Assembly (NCBI GenBank): GCA_034769895.1
Contig: CM068368.1
Span: 338,357,076 to 338,421,075, forward strand
Direction of reading: 5' to 3'
DNA from: Magicicada septendecula
Taxonomy: Eukaryota; Arthropoda; Insecta; Hemiptera; Cicadidae
Length of the DNA stretch: 64,000 nucleotides
The notes under the pieces were generated by a model, which saw only the letters and a list, made by a program, of their open reading frames with translations, was not told the DNA's origin and made no database searches. Both the position numbers and the translations under genes were made by a program. Below, piece after piece: positions 28,318 to 36,614 of this stretch (its first letter is position 1; every line of letters starts with the position of its first letter).

Positions 28318-28464
28318 CTGCAGTGTCCAGATTAACAACCGCGCTCTCGTTCTTCCAAGGCGGTCTGCGTGGTAAAGTGTTACGCATAAAAACTCCTTTG
28401 AAATCAGGTATTTTCAAAAGTTTTGTGTACACATACAAATCGCTGTCGGACAATGTACGCACTG
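28318..28464 (-). pseudogene. duplicated N-terminal fragment of the adenain-like protease gene
   Basis: About 147 bp on the minus strand that closely match the start of the protease gene (about 40230-40370), with roughly ten substitutions and no indels that I can see. The reading frame is still open across the fragment and corresponds to about residues 14-60, ending before the catalytic His. It is inverted relative to the real gene and lies about 1.1 kb from the left end, inside the sequence that interrupts the left inverted repeat. It was probably copied from a related Polinton. Confidence 0.85.
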
Positions 28465-28539
28465 CTCACACACACATTGTGTATGTCTCTCGCTCTCTCT
28501 AGCTGCAGACGTTGACAGGAATTCCCTTATTCAAATCGA

Positions 28540-29240
28540 TTACGGTGTCACTGTACGCAAACTTAAATATGGTTTACAGACCATTGTAATTTTAAAAATT
28601 CATTTTTGCATTAATTAAATATATATCGTAAACAATGATATAAAATAAATACAATATGAAATAATAATATTTCGTCATTGTAAGATTTTAATAAAAACAA
28701 TTATCAGTTCAAATAATAATTTTCGTGATTGCAAGATACAACCTGTGTACACGTAAACTTAAAATATAGTTTACCGCTGTGGTGGGAACGTGAACGACTT
28801 CACAATAAATGTTAGCCTTTTGTGTGTGTGCTATGTAAATTGTTTGTACATCAATGAATAATATAATCGTGCTAGTTTTAATGTAATGCGTATTGCTGCT
28901 GCAAAAGTCGGTAGAAATTCTCGCATTCAAATAGTTGACAGCACCAATAAGGTATGATTTGAATCTTTCGGTGTAGCATTTCACATAATTTAATAATGTA
29001 CTTTACAAATAATTGCTTACATGTTCAGAGGTTTATAACGAAATAAATTAAAATAAACCATAATTTGTTTTAAATATATATTTACACCACTGTACACAAA
29101 CTTAAAATATAGTTTACAAACCGTTGTAATACAATTATTCAAAAATACATTTTACATTGATTAAATATATATATATCACAACAAACATTGTTATATAAAA
29201 TAAATACAATATTAATAATAATAATTTTTAAATAATAATA
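28540..29240. repeat. subterminal repeats and inner left inverted repeat
   Basis: 29005-29146 matches the reverse complement of about 44553-44701. A motif around AACTTAAAATATAGTTTAC recurs near 28560, 28755 and 29100, and inverted near 44590 on the right. The 28541-28690 block is a diverged copy of 29090-29240. Repeated subterminal motifs of this kind are candidate binding sites for replication or integration proteins; that role is inference. Confidence 0.75.
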
Positions 29241-29419
29241 ATTTCACGCCTGTAGATATAGTCCACATGAAAGTTTATCTGTATCATAACAATACAGTCG
29301 ATATTAGAATCACTGATACGATAAATATTCAATTATCACACGCACACACACAGTCAGTGGAAAGAAAGAATCAAATGCGTTAAGTAAGTAAACTTTTTCA
29401 AGTATGTGTCATTTTTCAT

Positions 29420-29615
29420 AAAGTTAATGTACTTTCAAATAATTTCTAATCAAACCAAATATTATTCACTTGAACTTTGTAAATACTACTTAGAATCAAT
29501 GATACATTTATCACATAAAGTTAATGTACTTTCAAATAATTTCTAATCGAACCAAATATTATTCAACGAAACTTTGTAAAAAAATACTAATTAGAATCAA
29601 TGATACATTTATCAC
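29420..29615. repeat. two tandem copies of a 97-98 bp unit
   Basis: The unit contains AAGTTAATGTACTTTCAAAT and ATCAATGATACATTTATCAC. The copies begin near 29421 and 29518 and differ by few changes. Non-coding, just 3' of the small minus-strand gene. Confidence 0.85.
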
Positions 29616-29664
29616 GTACATACATATTCAATTATTAAAGTGTTAAGTACAGGGAGTTGAAACT

Positions 29665-29700
<36 letters not shown>

Positions 29701-29738
29701 CAATAAATTGTTTGTTAACACGATTGCTACTTACGACG

Positions 29739-30032
29739 TTAGGACACAATCTCCACCTGCGTTGTTTGATTCCTCGTCCCTCGATACACTAAATGTAGTT
29801 CTTTGGGTTTGATATGCCTGAGCTTCTCATTCGTGAAGACACCTGCATACCTCTTGGGAAGATGGACACGATACTGGTGGTCACCATCCTCCAACGTAGC
29901 AAGCACAGAGTTCCCATATTTTGTGTCCACATTTGTTAAGACCATGATGGGATATTTTTTATTCACTGTTAATTCTGAACATCGCTTGTACTCGATAGCA
30001 CTTACAGCATTAAACTTTACAAGAAACGACAT
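29739..30032 (-). CDS. Polinton small conserved protein, possibly OB-fold DNA-binding
   Basis: 97 codons from the ATG at 30032-30030 (M-S-F-L-V-K-F). A longer frame reaches 30161, but its extra residues are hydrophobic, low-quality sequence upstream of this start. The core contains Y-P-I-M-V-L-T-N-V, T-K-Y-G-N-S-V-L-A-T-L-E-D and V-H-L-P-K-R-Y-A. The alternating hydrophobic strands look like a small beta-barrel. I recall similar small proteins beside pPolB in insect Polintons but know of no proven function. An OB-fold single-strand-binding role in replication is an inference from fold texture and its place beside the polymerase. It is the outermost minus-strand gene of the replication side. 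Confidence 0.6.
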   Translation of the reverse strand: MSFLVKFNAVSAIEYKRCSELTVNKKYPIMVLTNVDTKYGNSVLATLEDGDHQYRVHLPKRYAGVFTNEKLRHIKPKELHLVYRGTRNQTTQVEIVS

Positions 30033-30179
30033 TATTAGAAGAGAGAGAGAGAAAGACGCTAGTGAACACATCTGTATCAAACGAGAGAGAACCAAACAAT
30101 GCCAGAATATTCGACACAAAAGGACAGTACAATGTGATAGTGGTGGTGGTAGCGTCGTCATCAGAAAAGTCTGTGTCCC

Positions 30180-30350
30180 ACTTTCATTTACAGCTTTGCA
30201 TGTATGAACATGTCCCCCTAGACGAAATTAGAGACACCAAAAATATAACAATGTCATTAGGAAAGTCCACATTCCACTTTCATAAGGAAATAGTCACCGC
30301 TTACAGCTATGCATGTATGTACATGTCCACAACAGAATTAGAGATATAAA
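30180..30350. repeat. imperfect tandem duplication upstream of the small minus-strand gene
   Basis: Two diverged copies share CCACTTTCAT, TTACAGCT(T/A)TGCATGTATG and ACATGTCC followed by GAATTAGAGA-like sequence, about 115-120 bp apart. It lies in the gap between the two minus-strand genes. Confidence 0.6.
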
Positions 30351-30392
30351 TGTCATCATTCGCTGTAACCTACTTTCTAAATTTTGTCGCGC

Positions 30393-30896
30393 TCACATTA
30401 AAAATGTTTGTTTAAAGCAAAAATCATGAATCATCCATTCCCGAATAGCATGCACTTTATAGTTGGCACACCGGACAGAAGAATTGAAATGTCTAAGACA
30501 TTCTGTTCCGTGAAATAGATACGGTATGTTTTTAGGACAACCAAAGTCATCGAGATTGATGATATCATTGTGTATTATCTTTGATTGTAAAAAACGTTTT
30601 TTCTCAAAACCCTTCACAAACACATATTTATATATACGTGTATGTGATGTTAACAATGAAACAAGATTGTCGTACGGTGTCTCTCCTTCGCTCCATCTAA
30701 GTCTATGATAATTTGACGTTAACCAGTGGTTTGTCCTAGCGTATTTTGGATTCGTAACGGATGTAGCAGGCGGAGTGAAAATCCAATGTCTACCAGCAAA
30801 TCTCAGAACGTCCATGATTGACAGTTCCTTCACAATATATTTTCCGTTGTCATCGAAAAAGCACTGGAAGTCAATTATAACTGCAGTGTTATCCAT
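30393..30896 (-). CDS. Polinton-associated protein of unknown function, nuclease-like
   Basis: 167 codons from the ATG at 30896-30894 (M-D-N-T-A-V-I-I-D-F-Q). The N terminus pairs a beta strand ending in D-F-Q with a second strand V-K-E-L, which resembles the first strands of RNase H-like 3'-5' exonucleases with Q where E is usual. The middle carries I-F-T-P-P and N-H-W-L-T-S-N-Y-H-R-L-R-W. Near the C terminus a Cys/His set (F-H-G-T-E-C-L-R-H ... V-R-C-A ... H-A-I-R-E-W) could bind zinc. I recall this family as frequent in insect genomes and Polintons, without a known role. A nuclease or DNA-repair role is only inference. A strong 3' splice site ends just before the start codon (see 30901-30996). 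Confidence 0.6.
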   Translation of the reverse strand: MDNTAVIIDFQCFFDDNGKYIVKELSIMDVLRFAGRHWIFTPPATSVTNPKYARTNHWLTSNYHRLRWSEGETPYDNLVSLLTSHTRIYKYVFVKGFEKKRFLQSKIIHNDIINLDDFGCPKNIPYLFHGTECLRHFNSSVRCANYKVHAIREWMIHDFCFKQTFLM

Positions 30897-30900
30897 AATA

Positions 30901-30996
30901 CTGTAAGACAATGAAACCACACATTACAAACTCTATATATATATATATTATGTTTAAACACACAAATATCGTTGCGATATTAATATGCAAACTTAC
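30901..30996 (-). other. candidate 96-nt intron in the 5' leader of the nuclease-like gene
   Basis: On the minus strand a donor AAAC|GTAAGT (intron starts at 30996) and an acceptor with a pyrimidine-rich tract, TTCATTGTCTTACAG (ends at 30901), bracket 96 nt. Splicing would place the start codon four bases into the second exon, so the first exon would be untranslated leader. The signal match is good but untested. Confidence 0.5.
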
Positions 30997-31065
30997 GTTT
31001 ACAGACGTCTGGACTGAAGCACCGAGAGACATCAACTGACGAAAGAAACAAGTGTTGGGGGGGTA

Positions 31066-34000
31066 CTATACATGGAGACAAATTTTTTTAGCAGGTGGGG
31101 ATGGGTCGTCATCAGCATTCTCCATGTTGATGCGACGTATTCGATAATGACCGTACGCAAGTGTATCACGACCATTGTCTAGTATATAGCGCTTATCATC
31201 ATACGGTGACAAAGCTTGCTTATTTACGCGCATCGTGTAAAGCGTATGATGATCGCTACGTAAACAAAGCGCACTGGTAGAAAACTGACAATGATCAGTG
31301 AGACACTTGCGATACATATCGTGTCGTAGACTCCTCTTAATCGCAACACGAGGTACACCTTTACATACACGTTTTTAACACTCTTTGGTAGGATCTTCAT
31401 GGGCCACAAGGAACGAATAACATTTCGCTCGGAGACCCACGAATTCTCTAATAGGACGACCACACGTTTCATCCTTGAACAGTCCGACAACCTTTTTGTT
31501 TTTAAGGCTATAACAAGGATGAGACGTAGGGTAATCCGATGTGTCAAAAACGTGTAGGTCCTCCTTCATGTCTGCATACAAGTCAGATGTTTGAATACTA
31601 TACATCAGACTGTCTGTATCTGTCATTAGCAATCTAACGTTACGGCCGTACTTGCCGACAGCGTAACGATAATGAAAGTCGTACATTATTGTTTTGCTAA
31701 CGTCAAGCACCGTGAAGCCGACATACACGGGACGGGAAAGAACGATGGATTTTTTACGGAGTGAGAGCCCCACCAGATCGTTCGTATAACGAATCATACG
31801 TTTCAGCCTAGGTGTGGAAACTAGTTTTTGAAGCCGTCGTTCATCTGAGACTAGTTCAAAGTCTATATGTTTCCGTACGTTCTCCAGCAACTTGCCGTAT
31901 ACGGCGTTGTTCATCAGTTTGAAAAGGTCTTTTTCAAAGCTGTTGACGGCTGCTTGCCTCTTGCGGGTGTTGAAATCGATAAACGGTTTCAACCAAGCGC
32001 TTTGCTTAAAACACAACACCCTATGAGTCGCTTTCAGCTCTAAACCAAGACTTAAATACAATTTCAAATTTCGATAATGGAGAACGTAAGTTTGTTTGTC
32101 CTCCAAAGTCGTTAACAACTTCTCTACGGATGACCCTGATTCGTTATACGATGATCTGTATATACTCTCATGTAAACGTTTGGAAAAGGGAGATAGGATA
32201 TCGGATGTTATGCGCTGGCGCACAGGTGCAAGCGGGTAGTCGGAATGCAGGTCGTGTAGTGTATCAGGATAGTGTAGGTCGACCTCGAGGATGTACCCGA
32301 TGTCGGAATCATCACTCACATTACGTACGTCCAAAGACTCGATTTCATTACGATCGAGCCATCGGAAGTCTGCGTAAGGGAGTGGTTGCGACATGGCTGC
32401 ACCGTATAGATTGTTACAGTCCGTATACAGAATGAAGGAGGTCGGTTTCGAAACATGGTACTGATCTGGGATCAGAGGGTTGTTAGCGATGGCATGACGG
32501 TTGGATATCATCGCGACGCCTCCACGGACCCCAGACTCTACAAACAGATGTTGATTTATATCTATCAACAGCTCTAATTCGACCCCTGTCATTTTTAGCA
32601 TCGCGTTCCAAGCGAGTCCGGGAAGCGAGTAAAAATGACACGGGTCCAAGCAGTAATCGCGTAAGGCCATGTCTCGAAAACTTTCAAAGACATCGGCCAG
32701 CAGCATTACATCTGTCAACAAATACAGATCATGGTAATCTCCAAACGTACGCAGATTGAATGCACTCCACACGTTTTGTGCGTGCTCGTAATCTGCGTCC
32801 AAAATAGACGATTCCATCAACCGGTTATCAAAGTGTTCACGAGCGGGTAGACTTGTTTCGTTGAACCGATCAATACTGTCAACGTACTCGTAAGGGTATA
32901 CCCCCTTGCGTACAAGCAGATTGGTCTGTTCGTTGAAACCTCGTCTAAGCATTTCCTCTCTAAGCAAAGGAAATTGGCTCCCGGACGTGGACAGATTGCT
33001 AACGAGTGTGTCCAGAGAGCGATTAAGAAATTGAAAAGAGTCTACGAAACGCAAGGGACCCAGGGAGAACGACACGTAACGCTCACTAGATGTTGCAATG
33101 CAGGATACTTGTTGGTCCTTATATTTTCCCAAACCCTGCATTAAATGGTGACAGTCGTAGCCACGAAGGTTGTGAAAGAAGACGGGGATATGACGCGGCA
33201 TCTTGTAGCTCAGATTACAGCTATTGTGGGCTGCTCCCAAGAATTTTCTCGTAAGATGACAATGATTGCGTACCTTGTCATCGTCTGTCAAAGGGCGCTC
33301 ACACAAATGGCAAACGGCGGCGTTAGTGAACGCAACATTGTCATCATCGGACATAATTAATTTTACATTATAACGTATTACCTTCATCATATCCTCGACG
33401 TCTTTCATCAACCACGAAAAGAAAGTGTCTACAACGTTTTCACCACGATATACTTTAACCTCTCTCCAGGGACTGTGAGCGTGATCAACGATAGCATAGG
33501 AGAAACCTGACGGAATATGCATCGCTTCGTATGATGTGGACGATACAGGAGGGAAGGTATTTTCTGGCGGACACCACTGCTGTCAACTGAGTAGAAGTCA
33601 CCTAAATCTTTCACTGTCGTCGGGATGTCGTTACCTGGTGAACACGATTGAAGGGGGGTGATAAGGGACTCGAAGTCGGCGTAGACGGTAAAGGGTACTT
33701 TGAGACAGTGTGCGTAATTTTTAAATGACATAAACCTCTCCTGCTCTGTGGGCATTTTGGTTTTCTGTTCACCATAAGGTGTACAGTAGGGGAGATGTTC
33801 GGACAGACCATTTTCTGTGGGGAAACGATGCAGGCAGTAGTCGCAGTAAAATGATTTACGATTGAATTTTGTTAGGGAAAATAACAATTTATTAATGCTA
33901 CTGATAAGACAGTAGTGTTTTCGGCTATTTGTATCGGACAGAAGCAAAAGATTAACATGATGTAATCTGTCCTTATTGGGGGTAATTCTTAACGGATAAA

Positions 34001-34748
34001 CCTCATTTTTTGATTCGTTTCTGATATTGTCTTCTATATCATAGCCGAAAACGTTTATAGAAATGTTGGGATTCTGTGTTTCAAATTCAGAAATTGAGTT
34101 TATGGAAACAGGGTACTCGATACCGGACATATTTATTGTGTTTATGAAGGAGGTGTATTTTGAAACAAATTCTTTATGCTTTTGTTGAGGGTGTATGTGG
34201 GCTAGAACAGACCATAGAAAACACATTTCATCTTGGAAGTTCTTGATGTTGACTACTGCCTTGGTGAGTGCAAGTTTTCGCGGGGTAGGAATGTAGGAGG
34301 ACGCTGCTAGAGGCCGGTACCGTCCAACAACCAGTTCCAGCTTCAGTACAGCGTCCACCGACCATCCGCTCCCGTCACGGGTAAAATTGGATATGCTATT
34401 CGTGATTTTGTCGTATGATTCGTCTAGTAGACAGTTCAACTCGTCGTTGTCGTCCGTGAGCAACGTACGACAACGTCCGTGGAAGACGGCCTCTTTGGTT
34501 ACCTCTTTTTCTTCGCCGCTGTCACCATCTAACACAGTTTTAGTGAAACGTATCCTGCACGCAATATGCCATTTGATACTACGTAAACGTGCTTGTTCTG
34601 CCAGAATATCCTTGCACAATAAAGGTCGCACCTCAGTCATTATCGATAATATATCTTGATCTCCCGTGTCCGTGTACACGGGCAGGTAATTAAATGTTGT
34701 GAGGGATCCTCTAATACTGGTGTTTCGTACGATATAAAATCGTGTCAT
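31066..34748 (-). pseudogene. PolB: protein-primed family B DNA polymerase (pPolB), broken by a frameshift and a stop
   Basis: Replicates the element from its termini using a protein primer. The N-terminal part (34748-about 33550) carries a C2H2-like finger (Y-C-D-Y-C ... H-L-P-Y-C) and Exo I (Y-A-D-F-E). A frameshift lies at about 33525-33575. The next frame (33522-31375) has a C-x2-C/H-C-H insert (residues 71-105), Exo II (H-N-L-R-G-Y-D, 117-123), Exo III (Y-L-L-T-D-V-M-L-L-A-D), motif A (T-D-C-N-N-L-Y-G), motif B (K-L-M-N-N-A-V-Y-G, 535-543) and motif C (D-T-D-S, 635-638). TAA at 31377-31375 then stops the frame. The same frame continues to 31066 with the family's C-terminal block (N-K-Q-A-L-S-P-Y-D-D-K-R-Y). 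All catalytic motifs are intact, so the damage is just two point lesions. The N terminus was set at M-T-R-F-Y because upstream codons come from an (AC)n tract. Confidence 0.92.
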
Positions 34749-34807
34749 AACTGAAACAATAGAAACATGTGTATTAGCTAATAGGAATGATGAATAACAC
34801 ACACACA

Positions 34808-34841
<34 letters not shown>

Positions 34842-34909
34842 TTCATGTTTGTGGTAAATAAATAGATAGTACATGTTAGTAATACGTTAGTTTATTGCAA
34901 ACTGTGAAG

Positions 34910-35309
34910 ATGGCAGCTACTCCCGATTTTAGTATTGAAAGTGAAAGAAGAAAATCGTTCAAGTATTGGGAAGTGACGTTTGTCGTTTAAGTACGACGAG
35001 TACTTTTGCCGTCGTCGAAGTAACGACGAGTTAGCGTTTGCCGGGTTTTACTACTATCCGCTAAATTATGATGTTTGTGGACATAGTATATCATTCATAG
35101 ACGATAGAGTTAAATGCTTTTGTTGCGGAATTGAATTAGTTCATTGGAGAGAAGGTGACATACCTATGGTGGAACATGAAAAATTTTCTCCGTCATGTCA
35201 ATTTCTAAACGATGTCAAGAGACAATTCATTGGAGAGAAGGTGACAAACCTATGCCGGAACATAAAAAATTTTCTCCGTCATATCAATTTCTAAACAACG
35301 TCAAGAGAC
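34910..35309 (+). pseudogene. BIR-domain (IAP-like) protein gene, frameshifted
   Basis: BIR domains bind zinc and, in inhibitor-of-apoptosis proteins, block caspases. The ATG at 34910 opens 26 codons ending at 34990, with an S-E-R-R-K-S-F-K-Y-W segment typical of the first BIR helix. The domain then continues in the next frame (about 34980-35294) with L-A-F-A-G-F-Y-Y and the zinc set V-K-C-F-C-C-G ... W-R-E-G-D-I-P ... E-H-E-K-F-S-P-S-C-Q-F-L (in that frame C46, C49, H66, C73). About 15 extra residues sit between the G-F-Y-Y block and the first zinc Cys. No RING follows. The 3' part carries an 86-bp-offset tandem duplication (35141-35223 and 35227-35309) that replaces the natural end. It lies inside the Polinton on the capsid-gene strand, so it is cargo of the element rather than a host gene. 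It is broken as read. Confidence 0.82.
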
Positions 35310-35381
35310 TATCTTGTACATGTTAGACAGAGTTGGATCATATGTTAATTCATATCAAACAAGTTTGGTTTGCTACATAAT

Positions 35382-35383
<2 letters not shown>

Positions 35384-35457
<74 letters not shown>
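35384..35457. repeat. (GA)n microsatellite
   Basis: About 36 GA units with one GG interruption, between the BIR gene and the Gln-rich exon. Confidence 0.95.
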
Positions 35458-35496
35458 CAATTTCTTAACTGTACCAATTGGTATTTAAATTTTTAC

Positions 35497-35566
35497 CTTG
35501 TTGAGGCTGTTCCTGTTCCTGCTGATGTTTTTGTTGTTGTTCCGGATTCTGCTGAAGGTCGGACAT
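35497..35566 (-). CDS. candidate first coding exon of pPolB, Gln-rich leader
   Basis: 70 bp from the ATG at 35566-35564, coding for 23 residues dominated by Gln and Glu (M-S-D-L-Q-Q-N-P-E-Q-Q-Q) plus one base before a GTAAAA donor. It is in frame with the polymerase after removal of the proposed intron. It is too short to recognise. The alternative is an unrelated short open frame. Confidence 0.4.
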
Positions 35567-35568
35567 GA

Positions 35569-36147
35569 TGATATTCAGACGAGAGAGTGAATATTGAAAA
35601 ACAAAGAAACTGTTATAACGCTGGTATTATGTTAGTGTATTTTTAACTCTTTATATCACACAAAGTAAATTAGAATATCAATTTGTAACATACAATTTGT
35701 AGCGCGGTAGTGTTCAGCAACATGAACGAGTGGTAAGTAAGACGCTGTTGCGAAGTTCACAGGTTATATATAGTGCGAGCGTCGATGTGTGTGCAACTGT
35801 ACTAAAAAAGCTGTTATGCGCATGCGCAAATAATTCAAATGCACATACGTAGATGACTGAAAAAGAGATGATTTACATAATAAATGTACGCTTAGACCAA
35901 CGAAATGATCTTTAACATATCTGTGTTTCTTGATTATGAAAGAACATTCGTCTATCTCCTCATAATACATATCGTTATACAACAGAAGAGCACGAACCGT
36001 GTAGTACATTGCTGTAACGTTAACGGTAAGGTATACGTGGTTTTGATATTGAAAAAACATTCGTCTACCTCTACGTAATACATAACGTACAGAAGAGTAC
36101 CGAGAATCGGTTTGTAACTTTTGGTTAACGTTTCTTCCTCTTCACAG
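35569..36147. other. gap where the integrase catalytic region should be, with a tandem duplication
   Basis: No integrase zinc-binding or catalytic-core coding sequence is present, although the C-terminal domain starts right after. The stretch contains an ATG with four more bases of coding and a strong donor (ATGAACGAGTG|GTAAGT at 35722-35738). It also has a diverged tandem pair (about 35905-35975 and 36030-36100) sharing ACATTCGTCTA and TAATACATA. A good acceptor TTTCTTCCTCTTCACAG ends at 36147. Confidence 0.55.
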
Positions 36148-36614
36148 ATCCCGTGTTTTACTGTGCACAGAAGCAATGGTATGAAACCTAATCAAGTGAA
36201 TGACACCAATGAACATATAGTGTTGGAACGAATAAGGAAGAACACAACGTCTAAAATCAATTCAATGAAACCGTTCAAATTTAAAGTTGGTGACCGTGTT
36301 CGTATAAGTAAGCACAAAATGGCGTTCGTCAAAGGTTATACACCAAATTGGACTAACGAAATATTCACTGTGGATAAAGTACAATCCCCGTCACTTATCT
36401 GCTAAAAGAGCATCTAAACAAAGTGTTGAAAGGTGGTTTTTACGAGCACGAGATTAGTAAGTCCAAAGTCGGTGACGTATACCTAGTGGAAAAGGTGTTA
36501 CAACGCAAAGGTGACAGAGTGCGTGTTCGTTGGCTCGGTTTCGATGGTAAACACGATGCATGGATACATAAGAAAGATCTATATAAAAAGGTGACAGCAC
36601 GTGCTGAAAACAGT
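36148..36614 (+). pseudogene. Polinton integrase, C-terminal SH3-like and chromodomain part only
   Basis: Integrase inserts the linear element and makes the 6-bp duplication. Only the end is left. First comes a segment with V-H-R-S-N-G-M-K-P-N-Q-V, the usual end of the retroviral-type core. Next is an SH3-like stretch with F-K-V-G-D-R-V-R-I-S-K-H-K and F-V-K-G-Y-T-P-N-W-T-N-E-I-F. After a frameshift near 36385-36420, a chromodomain follows (V-G-D-V-Y-L-V-E-K-V-L ... V-R-V-R-W-L-G-F-D ... D-A-W-I). The D,D-E core and the H2C2 finger are missing upstream. The chromodomain frame runs without a stop into the packaging ATPase. The chromodomain may direct insertion to marked chromatin, by analogy with chromoviruses. 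Confidence 0.85.

Larger units (their letters stand above)
34751..35496 (-). other. candidate 746-nt intron of pPolB containing the antisense BIR gene
   Basis: On the minus strand a donor CAACAAG|GTAAAA (35496) and an acceptor TTTCTATTGTTTCAG (34751) bracket 746 nt. Joining the flanks keeps the reading frame: the leader exon ends in phase 1 and the acceptor begins two bases before the polymerase ATG. The intron includes an (AC)n tract (about 34797-34840), a (GA)n tract (35384-35457) and, on the other strand, the BIR gene. Confidence 0.5.

Noticed and set aside
33145..34659. Plus-strand open frames opposite the polymerase
   Set aside because: Shadows of pPolB. The polymerase motifs on the minus strand are unambiguous.
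34910..35294. BIR gene as an ordinary host IAP
   Set aside because: It lies well inside the exact Polinton boundaries between element genes, is single-exon and lacks a RING, so it is element cargo even if originally host-derived.
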